Assembly: GCA_963849065.1 (NCBI GenBank)
Contig: CAWKFM010000002.1
Span: 434,001-498,000, forward strand
Direction of reading: 5' to 3'
DNA length: 64,000 bases
From: TOLSYN sp963849065
GTDB lineage: Bacteria > Acidobacteriota > Terriglobia > Terriglobales > Acidobacteriaceae
Part shown: positions 43,345-51,455 of the stretch, piece after piece
Numbering within the stretch: position 1 is the stretch's first letter
Layout of the letters: each line of letters begins with the position of its first letter
Translations under genes and position numbers: made by a program
Notes under the pieces: model-generated
The model's input: the letters and a program-made list of their open reading frames with translations, nothing else
Told to the model about the DNA's origin: nothing
The model's database searches: none

Positions 43345-43549
43345 GTCCACCTACGGATTGATGTTCGAGAGGAAGGAATCAGGTGCGCCGCGAAGCGCCG
43401 GGAATGTGGTCACCGTGAAAATTGGCTCAGCTATCAAAGCAACCATTGGGATGGGACTCCGGCCTGGAGCCGCTTGGTGGCCGGATGGGTGGCGTACGGC
43501 TGATCTTGGAAACTTCCTGTCGTTTGGTCGTTCTACTTTCGTTTTGAGT

Positions 43550-43579
43550 TTACCCCTTGCGGACCACCGCAAGGGGTAA
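43550..43579. terminator. Perfect 13-bp hairpin between rpoZ and rho
   Basis: TTACCCCTTGCGG and CCGCAAGGGGTAA are separated by four bases, 17 bp past the rpoZ stop. The stem is very stable, but neither strand carries a T-run after it. It may be a Rho-independent terminator of weak type, an RNA-processing site or an mRNA 3' stabiliser. Confidence 0.5.
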
Positions 43580-43596
43580 TGACAAATTCTGGGCGG

Positions 43597-43812
43597 TTAT
43601 GCCGCGCGACGCTGCGCTTCTTTTGCATTCACCGGATCGGCCATTACATTGGCCCGCTCGTTGTCGGAGATGCGGTTCAGAACGTCATTCGTGGTGTCCT
43701 GAATGCGGGTATTCGGCTTATGAAACTTGCGAGTGGCCTTGGAAGCGATCTGGCAGAGCATATAACGATTCTGCAATGTATGTAAAGCTTCGAACACTTT
43801 ATCTGAACGCAT
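43597..43812 (-). CDS. rpoZ: RNA polymerase omega subunit
   Basis: The 71-residue subunit begins MRSDKVFEALHTLQNRYMLCQIASKATRKFH, matching the omega signature (a short helix followed by the R-x-x-L-x-x-x-A-x-x-R-A-like core). It binds the beta' C-terminus and stabilises the core. AAGGAG lies seven bases before the ATG at 43812; the frame is open to 43854. Confidence 0.88.
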   Translation of the reverse strand: MRSDKVFEALHTLQNRYMLCQIASKATRKFHKPNTRIQDTTNDVLNRISDNERANVMADPVNAKEAQRRAA

Positions 43813-44373
43813 GAACTCTCCTTTTGCACCGGCCCTGGGGGTAGCGAATTGCACTGCGGGAACGGCGTGACTGACTGTGATTGCTAGTTATGAATGGCAG
43901 ACCCTGCCGGAGCGGTGGGCACGAAGCCTCCCGCTGGTTATAGCCTCGCACCCTGACTTCTTATGGGTATAGATGCGAGGCAAATTCACTCGGTCGCTCA
44001 ATCTGTGCTGGAAGCCGTGTCCCAGATCCTGCAAACATTTGGATGCAGCTTTGGACGCAACAAGGTTCCCAACTTCCCCGATGACCAACATATTTTCCTG
44101 GGGGCCCTTGCCCGAAGCGTTGTGGTTCCGGGCTTGGAGATGAAACGATTTAGACCGATACGGCTTTTACGTCGCCGCTGACAGTTTGTACATTACAAGG
44201 TTTGTGGAGCTAAGGTCAACAAACTTTTTACGTAAGTAACTTATTGATTCTTATGGATTCCGGAATGGGACTACTCGATTTTGATACTTTCGTGACGGTT
44301 GCGTCGAAGCGATGGACAGCCCCCTGGGGCAGTTCTGGCTGAAAACTTTAGAACGTCATCGGAGATTGGAACG
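43813..44373. other. Intergenic region, AT-richer, no recognised gene
   Basis: The 5' side presumably holds the rpoZ promoter. Frames at 43888-44091 (minus) and 43963-44181 (plus) have no family features or convincing ribosome-binding sites. The stretch 44180-44290 is visibly AT-richer than its surroundings and may be a promoter or leader, but I could not assign it. Confidence 0.4.
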
Positions 44374-44420
44374 GTGCAGGGATTCCTCGCGTTGCTTGAC
44401 GGAATGACAGCGTAGGAGTA
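44374..44420 (+). repeat. Short repeat family C, copy 2
   Basis: GTGCAGGGATTCCTCGCG and GACGGAATGACAGCG match 39025-39070 in order and spacing. A weaker relative is at about 41928-41952 (CTTCGCTTCGCTCAGGATGACC). It abuts the 3' end of the DUF1906 gene. Confidence 0.6.
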
Positions 44421-44432
44421 AGCGACGCCCGG

Positions 44433-45260
44433 TTACCGGCGGGTGTGCGAGGGATCGGGGGAGCGAGAGGAGTTGACGTCGAGGTGCAGTTTGCGGCCTG
44501 GGAGCTCGGGAGGATAGCAGTTGCCGTCGGGGTTGTAGCTTTGGCGGCAGGCGGCGGCGAACTGCGGGCGGACGGGCGATTGGGCAAACTGCCAGACCTC
44601 GGCAAAGGGCGTTCCACTGGCCTCGGGCGTTGGCGGGTTGCGGGGAAAGCTGCAGCCGGGCGAGGGCGGGCAGGCATCGTTGGCGACCCAGAAGACCAGC
44701 TGGCGGCCCTGCGGGGAATCGTGCAGGTCGCCTGCGGTACTGATGCGGCCGCCATCGGATTCGGCGATCTCGATGCCGGAGCAATAGATGCCGGGGCGGA
44801 ATCCGGCGCGGCGGACTGCCTCGGCCCAGGCGAAGACGTAACGCTTCTGCTCGGGCAGCATGCGTCCGCCCTGCTCCTGGTCGAGAAAGATGACGCTGCC
44901 GCGGGGAAAACCTTCGGCCAGGGCGGAGCGGACGGCAGTGGTGCCGTCGGATGGGCCGGGATTGGGCCGGGATTTGAGCTGGGCGTAGTCGCGTCCGTTG
45001 AAGAGTAGAAGGAATCCGAAGCCGGCGCGCTGCACTGCGGTGCGTTTGCCGCGCCAGCTGTTGGAGCGCTCGCCGGGCGGAGTGCTGAGCCAATAGCCGG
45101 TGAAGGCAAAGCTGTTGCGCAGGGCGGAAAGATTGGCGTCGCCGGGATAGTCGTTGCGGTCAAAGCCAAGGTAGGCGGCCGACTGGCGTTCGGATGCGAG
45201 AGCTGGAAGCGGCAGGAATATCAGCGACAACAGAATCCAGGCCCAGGGCTGCTTCTTCAT
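44433..45260 (-). CDS. Secreted glycoside hydrolase-like protein (DUF1906)
   Basis: The 275-residue protein has a Sec signal peptide (MKKQPWAWILLSLIFLPLPALA). A TIM-barrel-like domain follows: YLGFDRNDYPGDANLSALRNSFAFTGYWLS, FLLLFNGRDYAQLK, VIFLDQEQGG and FRPGIYCSG. These are motifs of the DUF1906/Rv2525c-like glycoside hydrolase-like family, whose members probably act on the cell wall. Catalytic acids are not certain. The frame is open upstream to 45554, but the signal peptide fixes the start. Confidence 0.75.
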   Translation of the reverse strand: MKKQPWAWILLSLIFLPLPALASERQSAAYLGFDRNDYPGDANLSALRNSFAFTGYWLSTPPGERSNSWRGKRTAVQRAGFGFLLLFNGRDYAQLKSRPNPGPSDGTTAVRSALAEGFPRGSVIFLDQEQGGRMLPEQKRYVFAWAEAVRRAGFRPGIYCSGIEIAESDGGRISTAGDLHDSPQGRQLVFWVANDACPPSPGCSFPRNPPTPEASGTPFAEVWQFAQSPVRPQFAAACRQSYNPDGNCYPPELPGRKLHLDVNSSRSPDPSHTRR

Positions 45261-45699
45261 GCTGATAGTGTAAGGCAACGCTGCGGCTTGCCTGCTTCTG
45301 GCGATTTCCATACTGGCTGGCTCTCGCACCGGGGTTTGTGCAAGGTGGAGAAGGGCGCGTAAAAACAAGGGTTGGACGGCCTGTTTCGGGCTTTTACAAT
45401 CCCATTTCCACATTCGTGTTGAAAACCAGAGCTGAAATCGGTTTTTGAGTGCTTGACAAGCGGGGAGGATTAACGCATTCGCAACAGGGGCAGGGCGAAC
45501 AGGTAATAGTTCTGTCACAGGCCATTCAGCTGTTGGCAATCGGGGTGCAGGCATTGCACCGGGGCGCGACTCCGTTTAAACTTCAAGTCCATCGACTGAT
45601 CGTTTGCCATCAGCGGGATCGATCCCCCAGACCTGCCCGGACGCGAACCGAAGCAGGCGGGGAGCAGTTTTGCGGAACGAAAGATAGAGGAGAAGCTTT
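45261..45699. other. Intergenic region between DUF1906 and the KAS III gene
   Basis: The 439 bp hold divergent promoters, including TTGACA at about 45455-45460 on the plus strand without a clear -10. A small hairpin GGTGCA/TGCACC is at about 45546. Short frames crossing the region have no recognisable features. Confidence 0.4.
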
Positions 45700-46683
45700 T
45701 TGTTGTACCTCCACGCGGTTGGGCATTTTCATCCCGAGACGGTGCTGGACAATCAATTTCTGACCTCCCTGGACATTGGGGTGGACGCGAAATGGATTGA
45801 AGACCGAGTCGGCATTTTAGAGCGGCGCACCACGCTGCCGCTGGAATATCTGCGCCAGACGCGTAACCGGGAGCCAAGGGCGGCCGCTGAAGCGGCGCAC
45901 ACCACGGCGACGGAGATGTCAGTGGGGGCGACGCGGATGGCCCTGAAACGGGCCGGGCTGGAAGCCTCTCAGCTGGGGATGATTATCTCCGGGGGATGCT
46001 CGCCGGAGATGCAGATTCCGGCCGACGCCAGCCGGATTGCCTGCGCGCTGGGCATCGGCGCGACCTGCTTCGACCTGCACTCGGCGTGCTCGAGCTTCGC
46101 CTCCCAGATTCACTTCCTGAACCAGATGCGTCCCGAGGCGCTGCCGGATTTTGTTCTGGTGGTGAACAGCGAGGCCTTTACCCACACCATCGACTACAAC
46201 GACCGGCGGCAGGCCGTGCTGTTTGGCGATGGGAGCTCGGCGTCCATCGTCTCCTCTCGCGTGCCTTCCCCCAATGTCATTACGGATACCAGCTTTGGCA
46301 GCGATCCGGCGGGACAGCAGCATGTGGTGATTCCTACCGGCGGGCACTTTGCGCAGGAGGGACACGCGGTACAGGTGTTCGCCATCAAGACCACGACCGA
46401 CGTGGTGCGGAGCCTGCAGACGAACGTGCCCGAGTCGGAGAGCCGCCGCAAGGTATTTATCGGGCATCAGGCCAATCTGCGGATGCTGGAGAACGTGTGC
46501 AAGCGCACGGGGATTGCGCTGGAAGACCACTATTCGAACGTCGGCTATTTTGGTAATCAGGGCGCGGCGGGTGCGCCCATCGTGCTCTCACAGAACTGGG
46601 ACGAGCTGCGGAATACGGTGATTCTGCTGGCGGTGGTGGGCTCGGGGCTGGCGTGGGGCGGGATGAGGATTACGCGGGAGTAA
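45700..46683 (+). CDS. 3-oxoacyl-ACP synthase III (KAS III/FabH-like)
   Basis: The 327-residue condensing enzyme has the catalytic Cys in FDLHSACSSFASQIH (about Cys130), His in FIGHQANLRML and Asn in SNVGYFGNQGAAGAP. The Cys-His-Asn triad is that of KAS III. The initiator is TTG at 45700 with GAGGAG 8-13 bases upstream; a second TTG follows directly. There is no adjacent acyl carrier protein or fab gene, so it may be a specialised condensing enzyme rather than the housekeeping FabH. Confidence 0.88.
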   Translation: MLYLHAVGHFHPETVLDNQFLTSLDIGVDAKWIEDRVGILERRTTLPLEYLRQTRNREPRAAAEAAHTTATEMSVGATRMALKRAGLEASQLGMIISGGCSPEMQIPADASRIACALGIGATCFDLHSACSSFASQIHFLNQMRPEALPDFVLVVNSEAFTHTIDYNDRRQAVLFGDGSSASIVSSRVPSPNVITDTSFGSDPAGQQHVVIPTGGHFAQEGHAVQVFAIKTTTDVVRSLQTNVPESESRRKVFIGHQANLRMLENVCKRTGIALEDHYSNVGYFGNQGAAGAPIVLSQNWDELRNTVILLAVVGSGLAWGGMRITRE

Positions 46684-46720
46684 ACCGCGCACTGGTAGCT
46701 ATTCAAAGGCTCAATAGAGA

Positions 46721-46752
46721 AAGTCCCAGGCATAAAGGCTTGGGACTTTTTC
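46721..46752 (+). terminator. Rho-independent terminator after the KAS III gene
   Basis: AAGTCCCAGGC and GCTTGGGACTT pair over 11 positions with one wobble-type mismatch and a six-base loop, followed by TTTTTCTG. It is 38 bp past the stop. Confidence 0.85.
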
Positions 46753-46770
46753 TGCGCGCAACGAATTTTT

Positions 46771-46837
46771 AAGTTCTCAGAGGCTCGATCCTTTTCGTAC
46801 CCCACATTTGCCAAAGGCGGGCAAATATGGGCCACCT
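46771..46837 (+). repeat. Hairpin repeat family A, copy 8
   Basis: AAGTTCTCAGAGGCTCGATCC and CGTACCCCACATTTGCC, then GGGCAAATATGGGCCACC, form a stem at about 46801-46831. It ends in GGGCCACC instead of GGGGCACCC, as copies 1 and 2 do. Confidence 0.8.
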
Positions 46838-46849
46838 ATGACCTGCAGA

Positions 46850-46924
46850 CAAAGGCAAGGAACAAGGGCGAGATCAATTGCCCCATTCTAGCCGCAAAAA
46901 ACGCGGCTAGAATGGGGCACCCTG
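46850..46924 (+). repeat. Hairpin repeat family A, copy 9 (16-bp stem)
   Basis: CAAAGGCAAGGAACAAGGGCGAGATCAATT is followed by the stem GCCCCATTCTAGCCGC / GCGGCTAGAATGGGGC (46880-46918) and ACCCTG. It is in tandem with copy 8 and ends next to the cysK stop. Confidence 0.85.
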
Positions 46925-46947
46925 TGGGTTTTCTTTTTCGCGCCGGG

Positions 46948-47931
46948 CTAGGCCTTGGCGGGCTCGCTGACCGAGACGGTGGGGAGCGCCTGGGCTTCTT
47001 TGCGCAGCTCCTCGAAGAGGATCGTGCTCAGGTAGCGCTCGCCGAAGCTGGGGATGACGGCGACGATCAGCTTGCCGGCGTTCTCCGGGCGCCGGGCCAC
47101 CTTGATCGCCGCAGCAACGGCGGCTCCGGCGGAGATGCCGACCAGCAGGCCTTCCTCTTTGGGCAGGCGGCGGGCGTAGTCGAGCGCCTCCTCGTTGGTG
47201 ACCTGGACGACTTCGTCGATCAGCTTGGTGTCCAGCACGCTTGGCACGAAGCCGGCGCCGATTCCCTGGATTTTGTGCGGACCGGGCTTGCCGCCGGAGA
47301 GCACGGCGCTATCGGTGGGCTCGACGGCAATGGCCTTGAACGACGGCTTGCGCTCCTTGATGTAGCGGGAAACGCCGGTGAGGGTTCCGCCGGTGCCTAC
47401 GCCGGAGATGAGGATGTCGGCCTGGCCGTCGGTGTCGTTCCAGATCTCGGGGCCGGTGGTGGCGTAATGAATGGCGGGATTGGCGGGGTTATCGAACTGC
47501 TGCAGGATGTAGCCGTGGGGCGTACTGGCGAGGATCTCTTCGGCCTTGGTGATGGCGCCTTTCATGCCCTGGGGCCCGGGGGTGAGAACGATTTTGGCGC
47601 CGAAGGCGAGCAGAAGGACGCGCCGCTCCAAGCTCATCGTGTCCGGCATGGTCAGGATCAGCTCGTATCCTTTGACGGCGGCGACGAAGGCGAGAGCGAT
47701 TCCGGTGTTGCCGCTGGTGGGCTCGATGAGCACGGTTTTGCCGGGTTGGATCTTGCCGTCGCGCTCGGCCGCCTCGATCATGGCATTGCCAATGCGGTCT
47801 TTTACGCTGGCCAGCGGATTCTGGCTCTCCAGCTTGACGGCCACCTTGGCCACGCAGCCCTGGGTGACTTTGTTCAGGTAGAGTAACGGCGTTTTTCCGA
47901 TCAGCTCGGTGATGTTGTTTGCAATTGCCAT
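46948..47931 (-). CDS. cysK: Cysteine synthase A (O-acetylserine sulfhydrylase)
   Basis: The 327-residue pyridoxal phosphate enzyme makes cysteine from O-acetylserine and sulfide. The PLP lysine is in NPLASVKDRIG, the substrate loop is PTSGNTGIALA, and GVGTGGTLTGVSRY holds the phosphate. EGLLVGISAGAA near the end is also diagnostic. The ATG at 47931 has GGAGA just upstream. A probable promoter at 48281-48310 and a structured leader (48125-48274) precede it. Confidence 0.96.
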   Translation of the reverse strand: MAIANNITELIGKTPLLYLNKVTQGCVAKVAVKLESQNPLASVKDRIGNAMIEAAERDGKIQPGKTVLIEPTSGNTGIALAFVAAVKGYELILTMPDTMSLERRVLLLAFGAKIVLTPGPQGMKGAITKAEEILASTPHGYILQQFDNPANPAIHYATTGPEIWNDTDGQADILISGVGTGGTLTGVSRYIKERKPSFKAIAVEPTDSAVLSGGKPGPHKIQGIGAGFVPSVLDTKLIDEVVQVTNEEALDYARRLPKEEGLLVGISAGAAVAAAIKVARRPENAGKLIVAVIPSFGERYLSTILFEELRKEAQALPTVSVSEPAKA

Positions 47932-48124
47932 CTCATCTCCATGGCCCGCGGTTGGCGAACCCTTGAACGTTAATTGTGCCTGGAAGTGGCTGCTTGCTCC
48001 TCCCACATCCGCTCACAACGAAGTGTGGGGCCCGGCCACTCGGCAGGAAATGCTTGCGAAAAAACTTGCCCACCTTCATCCGATGCACGGCGGGCAGCTT
48101 CCGTTCAAACAAATGTAGTGAAAC

Positions 48125-48274
48125 AAAAAGCCCACCGGCCCGGATACCTGGCGGTGGGTTCGTGAAAACCTTTGCAGCCAATCCTAATTCACGATCTCAT
48201 ATCCGCCAGCAGGCCGATTCCGGCAACAACAGCAGGAACTTAAGCTACGGCAAGGGCGGCAGATCTTCATAGTG
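48125..48274 (-). ncRNA. Candidate structured leader or small RNA ahead of cysK
   Basis: The minus-strand transcript from about 48274 has pairing blocks: GATC/GATC and CCGCC/GGCGG closing a 60-nt region, an inner perfect GCCG-GAAT-CGGC hairpin (48213-48224), then a separate stem CCCACCG/CGGTGGG (48131-48137 with 48152-48158). Directly after this last stem comes CTTTTTGTTT. That is a terminator located about 190 nt before the cysK ATG, with no gene upstream on this strand. It could be a transcription attenuator or riboswitch controlling cysK, or a free small RNA. No known riboswitch consensus was recognised. Confidence 0.5.
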
Positions 48275-48280
48275 GCATCG

Positions 48281-48310
48281 TTTATAGCTTGTTCCCTTGT
48301 CCGGCGTCAA
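48281..48310 (-). promoter_or_regulatory. Probable promoter of the cysK leader transcript
   Basis: On the minus strand TTGACG (48305-48310) and TATAAA (48281-48286) are 18 bp apart, close to sigma-70 consensus. Transcription would begin near 48274, giving a leader of about 340 nt before cysK. Family A copy 10 lies 29 bp further upstream. Confidence 0.6.
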
Positions 48311-48338
48311 GGCGGAGGAGGACAGGCCCCGCAAAGGA

Positions 48339-48408
48339 ATAAGGGCGGGAGCAAGAGCAAGGTCAACTACCCCACATCTGCCAACAACGGGCAGATATGG
48401 GGCACCCG
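48339..48408 (+). repeat. Hairpin repeat family A, copy 10
   Basis: AAGGGCGGGAGCAAGAGCAA and GGTCAACTACCCC lead to the stem CCCCACATCTGCC / GGGCAGATATGGGG (48370-48402) and CACCCG. It has all parts of the family: hexanucleotide arm, GTCAAC box, hairpin and GGGGCACCC end. It lies between the divergent cysK promoter and the aminotransferase gene. Confidence 0.85.
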
Positions 48409-48478
48409 CGGGTGGCTGGATTCAATTTCGGCGCGTTGGGAGGTGCCGTATCATCGAATGGGGGAATTCGAGACTGCT

Positions 48479-49705
48479 ATGAATCCACAGACAGGGAGCG
48501 GGACGAGCGCCAGCCGGATTAGCACCAAGGCCTCGCAGTTTAGCGAGAGCGTGATTCGCGAGATGACGCGGCAGGCGATGCTGCACAACGCCATCAACCT
48601 GGCGCAGGGCTTCCCGGATTTTGCCGCGCCAGAGGAGTTGAAGCGCGCCGCGCAGCAGGCCATCGCCGACGACATCAACCAGTATGCGATTACCTGGGGG
48701 GCGCGCGATCTGCGGCAGGCGATCGCCGCCAAGGCCGCCCAGTGGCAGGGGATGAAGGTCGATCCGGAGACTGACATTACGGTTTGCTGCGGAGCCACGG
48801 AGGCGATGATTGCGGCGCTGCTGGCCACGGTGAACGCGGGCGACGAGGTCATCGTCTTCGAGCCGTTTTACGAGAACTATGGGGCCGATGCGATTCTCTC
48901 CGACGCAGTGCCGCGCTATGTTCCGCTGCATCCGCCGGCGGCGGAGGATGGCGACTGGTGGTTCGACCCGGCGGAGTTGCGGGCGGCCTTCAGCCGGAAC
49001 ACGCGCGCCATTATTTTGAATACGCCGAATAATCCTACGGGCAAGGTTTTTACGCGCCCCGAGCTGGAGACGATTCGCGACCTGTGCGTGGAATTCGACG
49101 CCCTCGCCATTACCGATGAGATTTACGAGCACATTCTGTATGACGGAGCGGAGCACGTTTCACCGGCCTCGATTGACGGCATGGCGGAGCGGACGATCAC
49201 CATCAACGGCATGTCGAAGACCTACAGCGTGACCGGATGGCGCGTAGGGTGGACGATTGCTCCCGCGGAACTGACGCTCGGGATCCGCAAGGTACACGAC
49301 TTTTTGACCGTGGGCGCGGCGGCTCCGCTGCAGGCCGCAGGAGCGGTGGCGCTGGGGCTGCCGCGCAGCTACTACCTGCAGATGGCTGCGGGCTATCTAG
49401 CGAAACGCAATCAGTTGCTGGACACTTTGCGCGGCGCGGGGTTGGTGGCGTATCGCCCGCGCGGCGCCTACTACGTCATGACCAACGTGGCCGGCTTCCA
49501 CTTTGAAGACGACCTGGCATTTACCCGGCACCTGGTGGAGGAGATTGGAGTCGCGGCGGTGCCGGGCTCCAGCTTCTACTACAGCGGGAGCCGGGGAAAC
49601 GACAAGACCCTGGGTTCGCAGCAGGTGCGCTTTGCGTTCTGCAAGCGGCCGGAGACGCTGGCGGCCGCGGCAGAACGGTTGAGCAGACTTAAAGCGGTCT
49701 CATAA
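48479..49705 (+). CDS. Pyridoxal phosphate-dependent aminotransferase, class I/II
   Basis: The 408-residue enzyme has INLAQGFPDF, GATEAMIAAL, LNTPNNPTGKVF, ITDEIYEHI and the PLP lysine in INGMSKTYSVTGWRVGW. The QGFPDF and YSVTGWRVGW segments are those of the kynurenine/methionine aminotransferase group (YbdL/CCBL-like) rather than AspC. Substrate is uncertain; methionine or glutamine is likely. The start may be 48479 or the ATG at 48458; neither has an ideal Shine-Dalgarno. Its position next to cysK is compatible with sulfur amino acid metabolism. Confidence 0.85.
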   Translation: MNPQTGSGTSASRISTKASQFSESVIREMTRQAMLHNAINLAQGFPDFAAPEELKRAAQQAIADDINQYAITWGARDLRQAIAAKAAQWQGMKVDPETDITVCCGATEAMIAALLATVNAGDEVIVFEPFYENYGADAILSDAVPRYVPLHPPAAEDGDWWFDPAELRAAFSRNTRAIILNTPNNPTGKVFTRPELETIRDLCVEFDALAITDEIYEHILYDGAEHVSPASIDGMAERTITINGMSKTYSVTGWRVGWTIAPAELTLGIRKVHDFLTVGAAAPLQAAGAVALGLPRSYYLQMAAGYLAKRNQLLDTLRGAGLVAYRPRGAYYVMTNVAGFHFEDDLAFTRHLVEEIGVAAVPGSSFYYSGSRGNDKTLGSQQVRFAFCKRPETLAAAAERLSRLKAVS

Positions 49706-49716
49706 ATGGCTTGAAG

Positions 49717-49811
49717 CTGTCCCTCAGCGGCTAAAGCCGCGTGAAATGAGCCTTTTTGCGGCACGACTGAAGTCATGCCCTTTCAAAACCGGTTTATGAT
49801 GCCACCTCTTA
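49717..49811. repeat. Intergenic repeat family B, copy 2
   Basis: CAGCGGCTAAAGCCGCGTG, GGCACGAC/GTCATGCC and CAAAACCGGTTTATGATGCCACC follow the same order as 39107-39200. It ends exactly at the stop codon (49809-49811) of the minus-strand NmrA-like gene. The copies differ at scattered positions, several of them compensating within stems. Confidence 0.8.
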
Positions 49812-50708
49812 CGCCGCGGCTTTGCCTTTGTATTGCGGCACGAACTCCTGCCTCGCGAAGGTGGCAAAGCTGGTGGACGTGGAGTTGCGCGCGCTACGCG
49901 GCTCCAGGGGCTTCATGTGGCCGGCGTTCATGGCATGGGACATCTCCAGCAACTGCGCGACAAGATCTTCCGACATCCCCATCTGCAGCATGGCATCGCG
50001 AACCTTGTCGTCGGGCGCGTGCACGTATTTGAGATCGGGCTTGCCGATCGCCTTAGCGAGAATTGCGGCCACCTCGGTCATGGTGATGTCGTTGGGGCCA
50101 AGCAGTTCGCGGGTCTCATGGGAGTTGAACTCGAGCTTCAGCAGCGCGTCAGCGGCGGCGTCTCCGATGTCGCGCGTGGCAATCATGGGAAAGCGCAGAT
50201 TGGGCTCGAGGGGGCCAATCGCCGTGCCCGTCTGGTGGATGATCCCCACCTGGCCGAGGGTGTTTTCCATAAAGTATCCGGCGCGTAAGTGGAGCACGTT
50301 GAGTCCGGCGATGCGGTTGAGGCGCTGCTCCAGGCGATGCAAGCCGACGACCGGGCCGGTTCCCTCGGCCTTGTCGGCGCCCACGCTGCTGAGGGTGACC
50401 GCGTGCGTCACTGCGGCGCGCTCCAGGGCCGAGGCGATGGCTTCGGTGACGGCTTGCTGATCGGCACGCACGTCCGATGCGGAATAATTGGGCGGAATCA
50501 TGACGTAGACGGCGCGCACGCCTCGAAACGCCCTGGTGAGGGCTTCGCTGTCGGTAAGGCTGGCGACGAAGGGCTCTGCGCCCTTGTGCACCAGGCGCTG
50601 CAGACGCTCGGCCGAGCGGCCAATCGCACGCACCTTTTTTCCGGCGGCAAGAAGATTATCGGCGACTACACTTCCGGTGTGTCCGCTCGCTCCTGTAACC
50701 ACGAACAT
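49809..50708 (-). CDS. NmrA-like NAD(P)-binding Rossmann protein
   Basis: The 299-residue atypical short-chain dehydrogenase has the dinucleotide loop VVTGASGHTGSVVADNLLA, then VRAIGRSAERL, VYVMIPPNY and LHLRAGYFMENT. This resembles quinone oxidoreductase 2 (QorB)/NmrA proteins, which reduce quinones or sense NADPH. AGGAGG lies six bases before the ATG at 50708. It is monocistronic and its 3' end abuts repeat B. Confidence 0.85.
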   Translation of the reverse strand: MFVVTGASGHTGSVVADNLLAAGKKVRAIGRSAERLQRLVHKGAEPFVASLTDSEALTRAFRGVRAVYVMIPPNYSASDVRADQQAVTEAIASALERAAVTHAVTLSSVGADKAEGTGPVVGLHRLEQRLNRIAGLNVLHLRAGYFMENTLGQVGIIHQTGTAIGPLEPNLRFPMIATRDIGDAAADALLKLEFNSHETRELLGPNDITMTEVAAILAKAIGKPDLKYVHAPDDKVRDAMLQMGMSEDLVAQLLEMSHAMNAGHMKPLEPRSARNSTSTSFATFARQEFVPQYKGKAAA

Positions 50709-50841
50709 AATTTGCCTCCTGAGAGTTGTGATTTGTGAGGGGTTGGATGCGGCGTGGCGGCCGGAAGATGTGCCCGGAGACGGCAAAAGCCCCACGGCAA
50801 TCGCGCAGGGCTTTGGCTTTGCAAACCGCTGAATCCGGGAG

Positions 50842-51039
50842 TTAGAAGTCGTTGAAATCGAGGGCGATGGGCTGGCCGTCTTCGTCATACTGAATGACGG
50901 GCTCGCCGGTGCGCTCGACCGGAGGGGTGTCTTTCTCCGCCTTACGCTGTTCCATCTTCTGTGACTTTTCCTGCCGTTTTTCCTGGCGTGCGCGCTCTTT
51001 TGAGCGCTTGGTGAACGTGGTTCTTGAGTTTCCTGCCAT
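50842..51039 (-). CDS. Small basic hypothetical protein
   Basis: I do not recognise this 65-residue protein. The first 35 residues are strongly basic and helical (TKRSKERARQEKRQEKSQKMEQRK), the rest acidic and likely extended (GEPVIQYDEDGQPIALDFNDF). It resembles small ribosome- or RNA-associated proteins. TTGGAG precedes the ATG by eight bases. It is divergent from nothing obvious and stands alone. Confidence 0.7.
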   Translation of the reverse strand: MAGNSRTTFTKRSKERARQEKRQEKSQKMEQRKAEKDTPPVERTGEPVIQYDEDGQPIALDFNDF

Positions 51040-51455
51040 TTCGACTCCAATCCATAGATGTTGATAGCTGGCCTTTTCTAATCGACTGCCCGGCCACGAT
51101 GCGCGGCGCCGGCGCCAAACATGCGGGCGGAGGTCTCAGCGATCCGATTCGCCATTTCAGCGCGGCACGGTCAGCACAGGGTTACGAGGCTGAAAAGACC
51201 GGCTCCGGAGCAATGCAGCTGAGTCCTGTTCGATTAAGAAAGCGTCTTCCTCTTTTATTGTATTCCTTCCGCGAATAATGCGGGGGAAAGGTGGCCAATT
51301 CAAGCAGTTGTGCGCAATGGCAGTGCTGGATTTGGGGCCTGCGCAGGTCTCCGGCGTGGAGGGAGTGAACGGGAACACTGGAATGGCAGGGTAAAAGGCG
51401 AAACTTTTTGGGAAACGCGGGTTTCCAATGGGAAGAGAGTTTTGAGGTACCGGAT
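51040..51455. other. Intergenic region, no recognised gene
   Basis: The 416 bp between the small basic gene and the Gly-rich gene presumably contain both promoters. A weak family A-like fragment (GGTGGCCAATTCAAGCAG) is at about 51290-51307. No convincing coding frame or RNA was seen. Confidence 0.4.

Noticed and set aside
43888..44181. Two small frames in the rpoZ upstream gap
   Set aside because: They overlap on opposite strands, lack ribosome-binding sites and show no recognisable motif.
48125..48274. SAM-I riboswitch or 4.5S RNA as the identity of the cysK leader
   Set aside because: The conserved cores of these RNAs (for example the GGAAGGAAGCAGC loop of 4.5S RNA) are not present, so the element is left unassigned.
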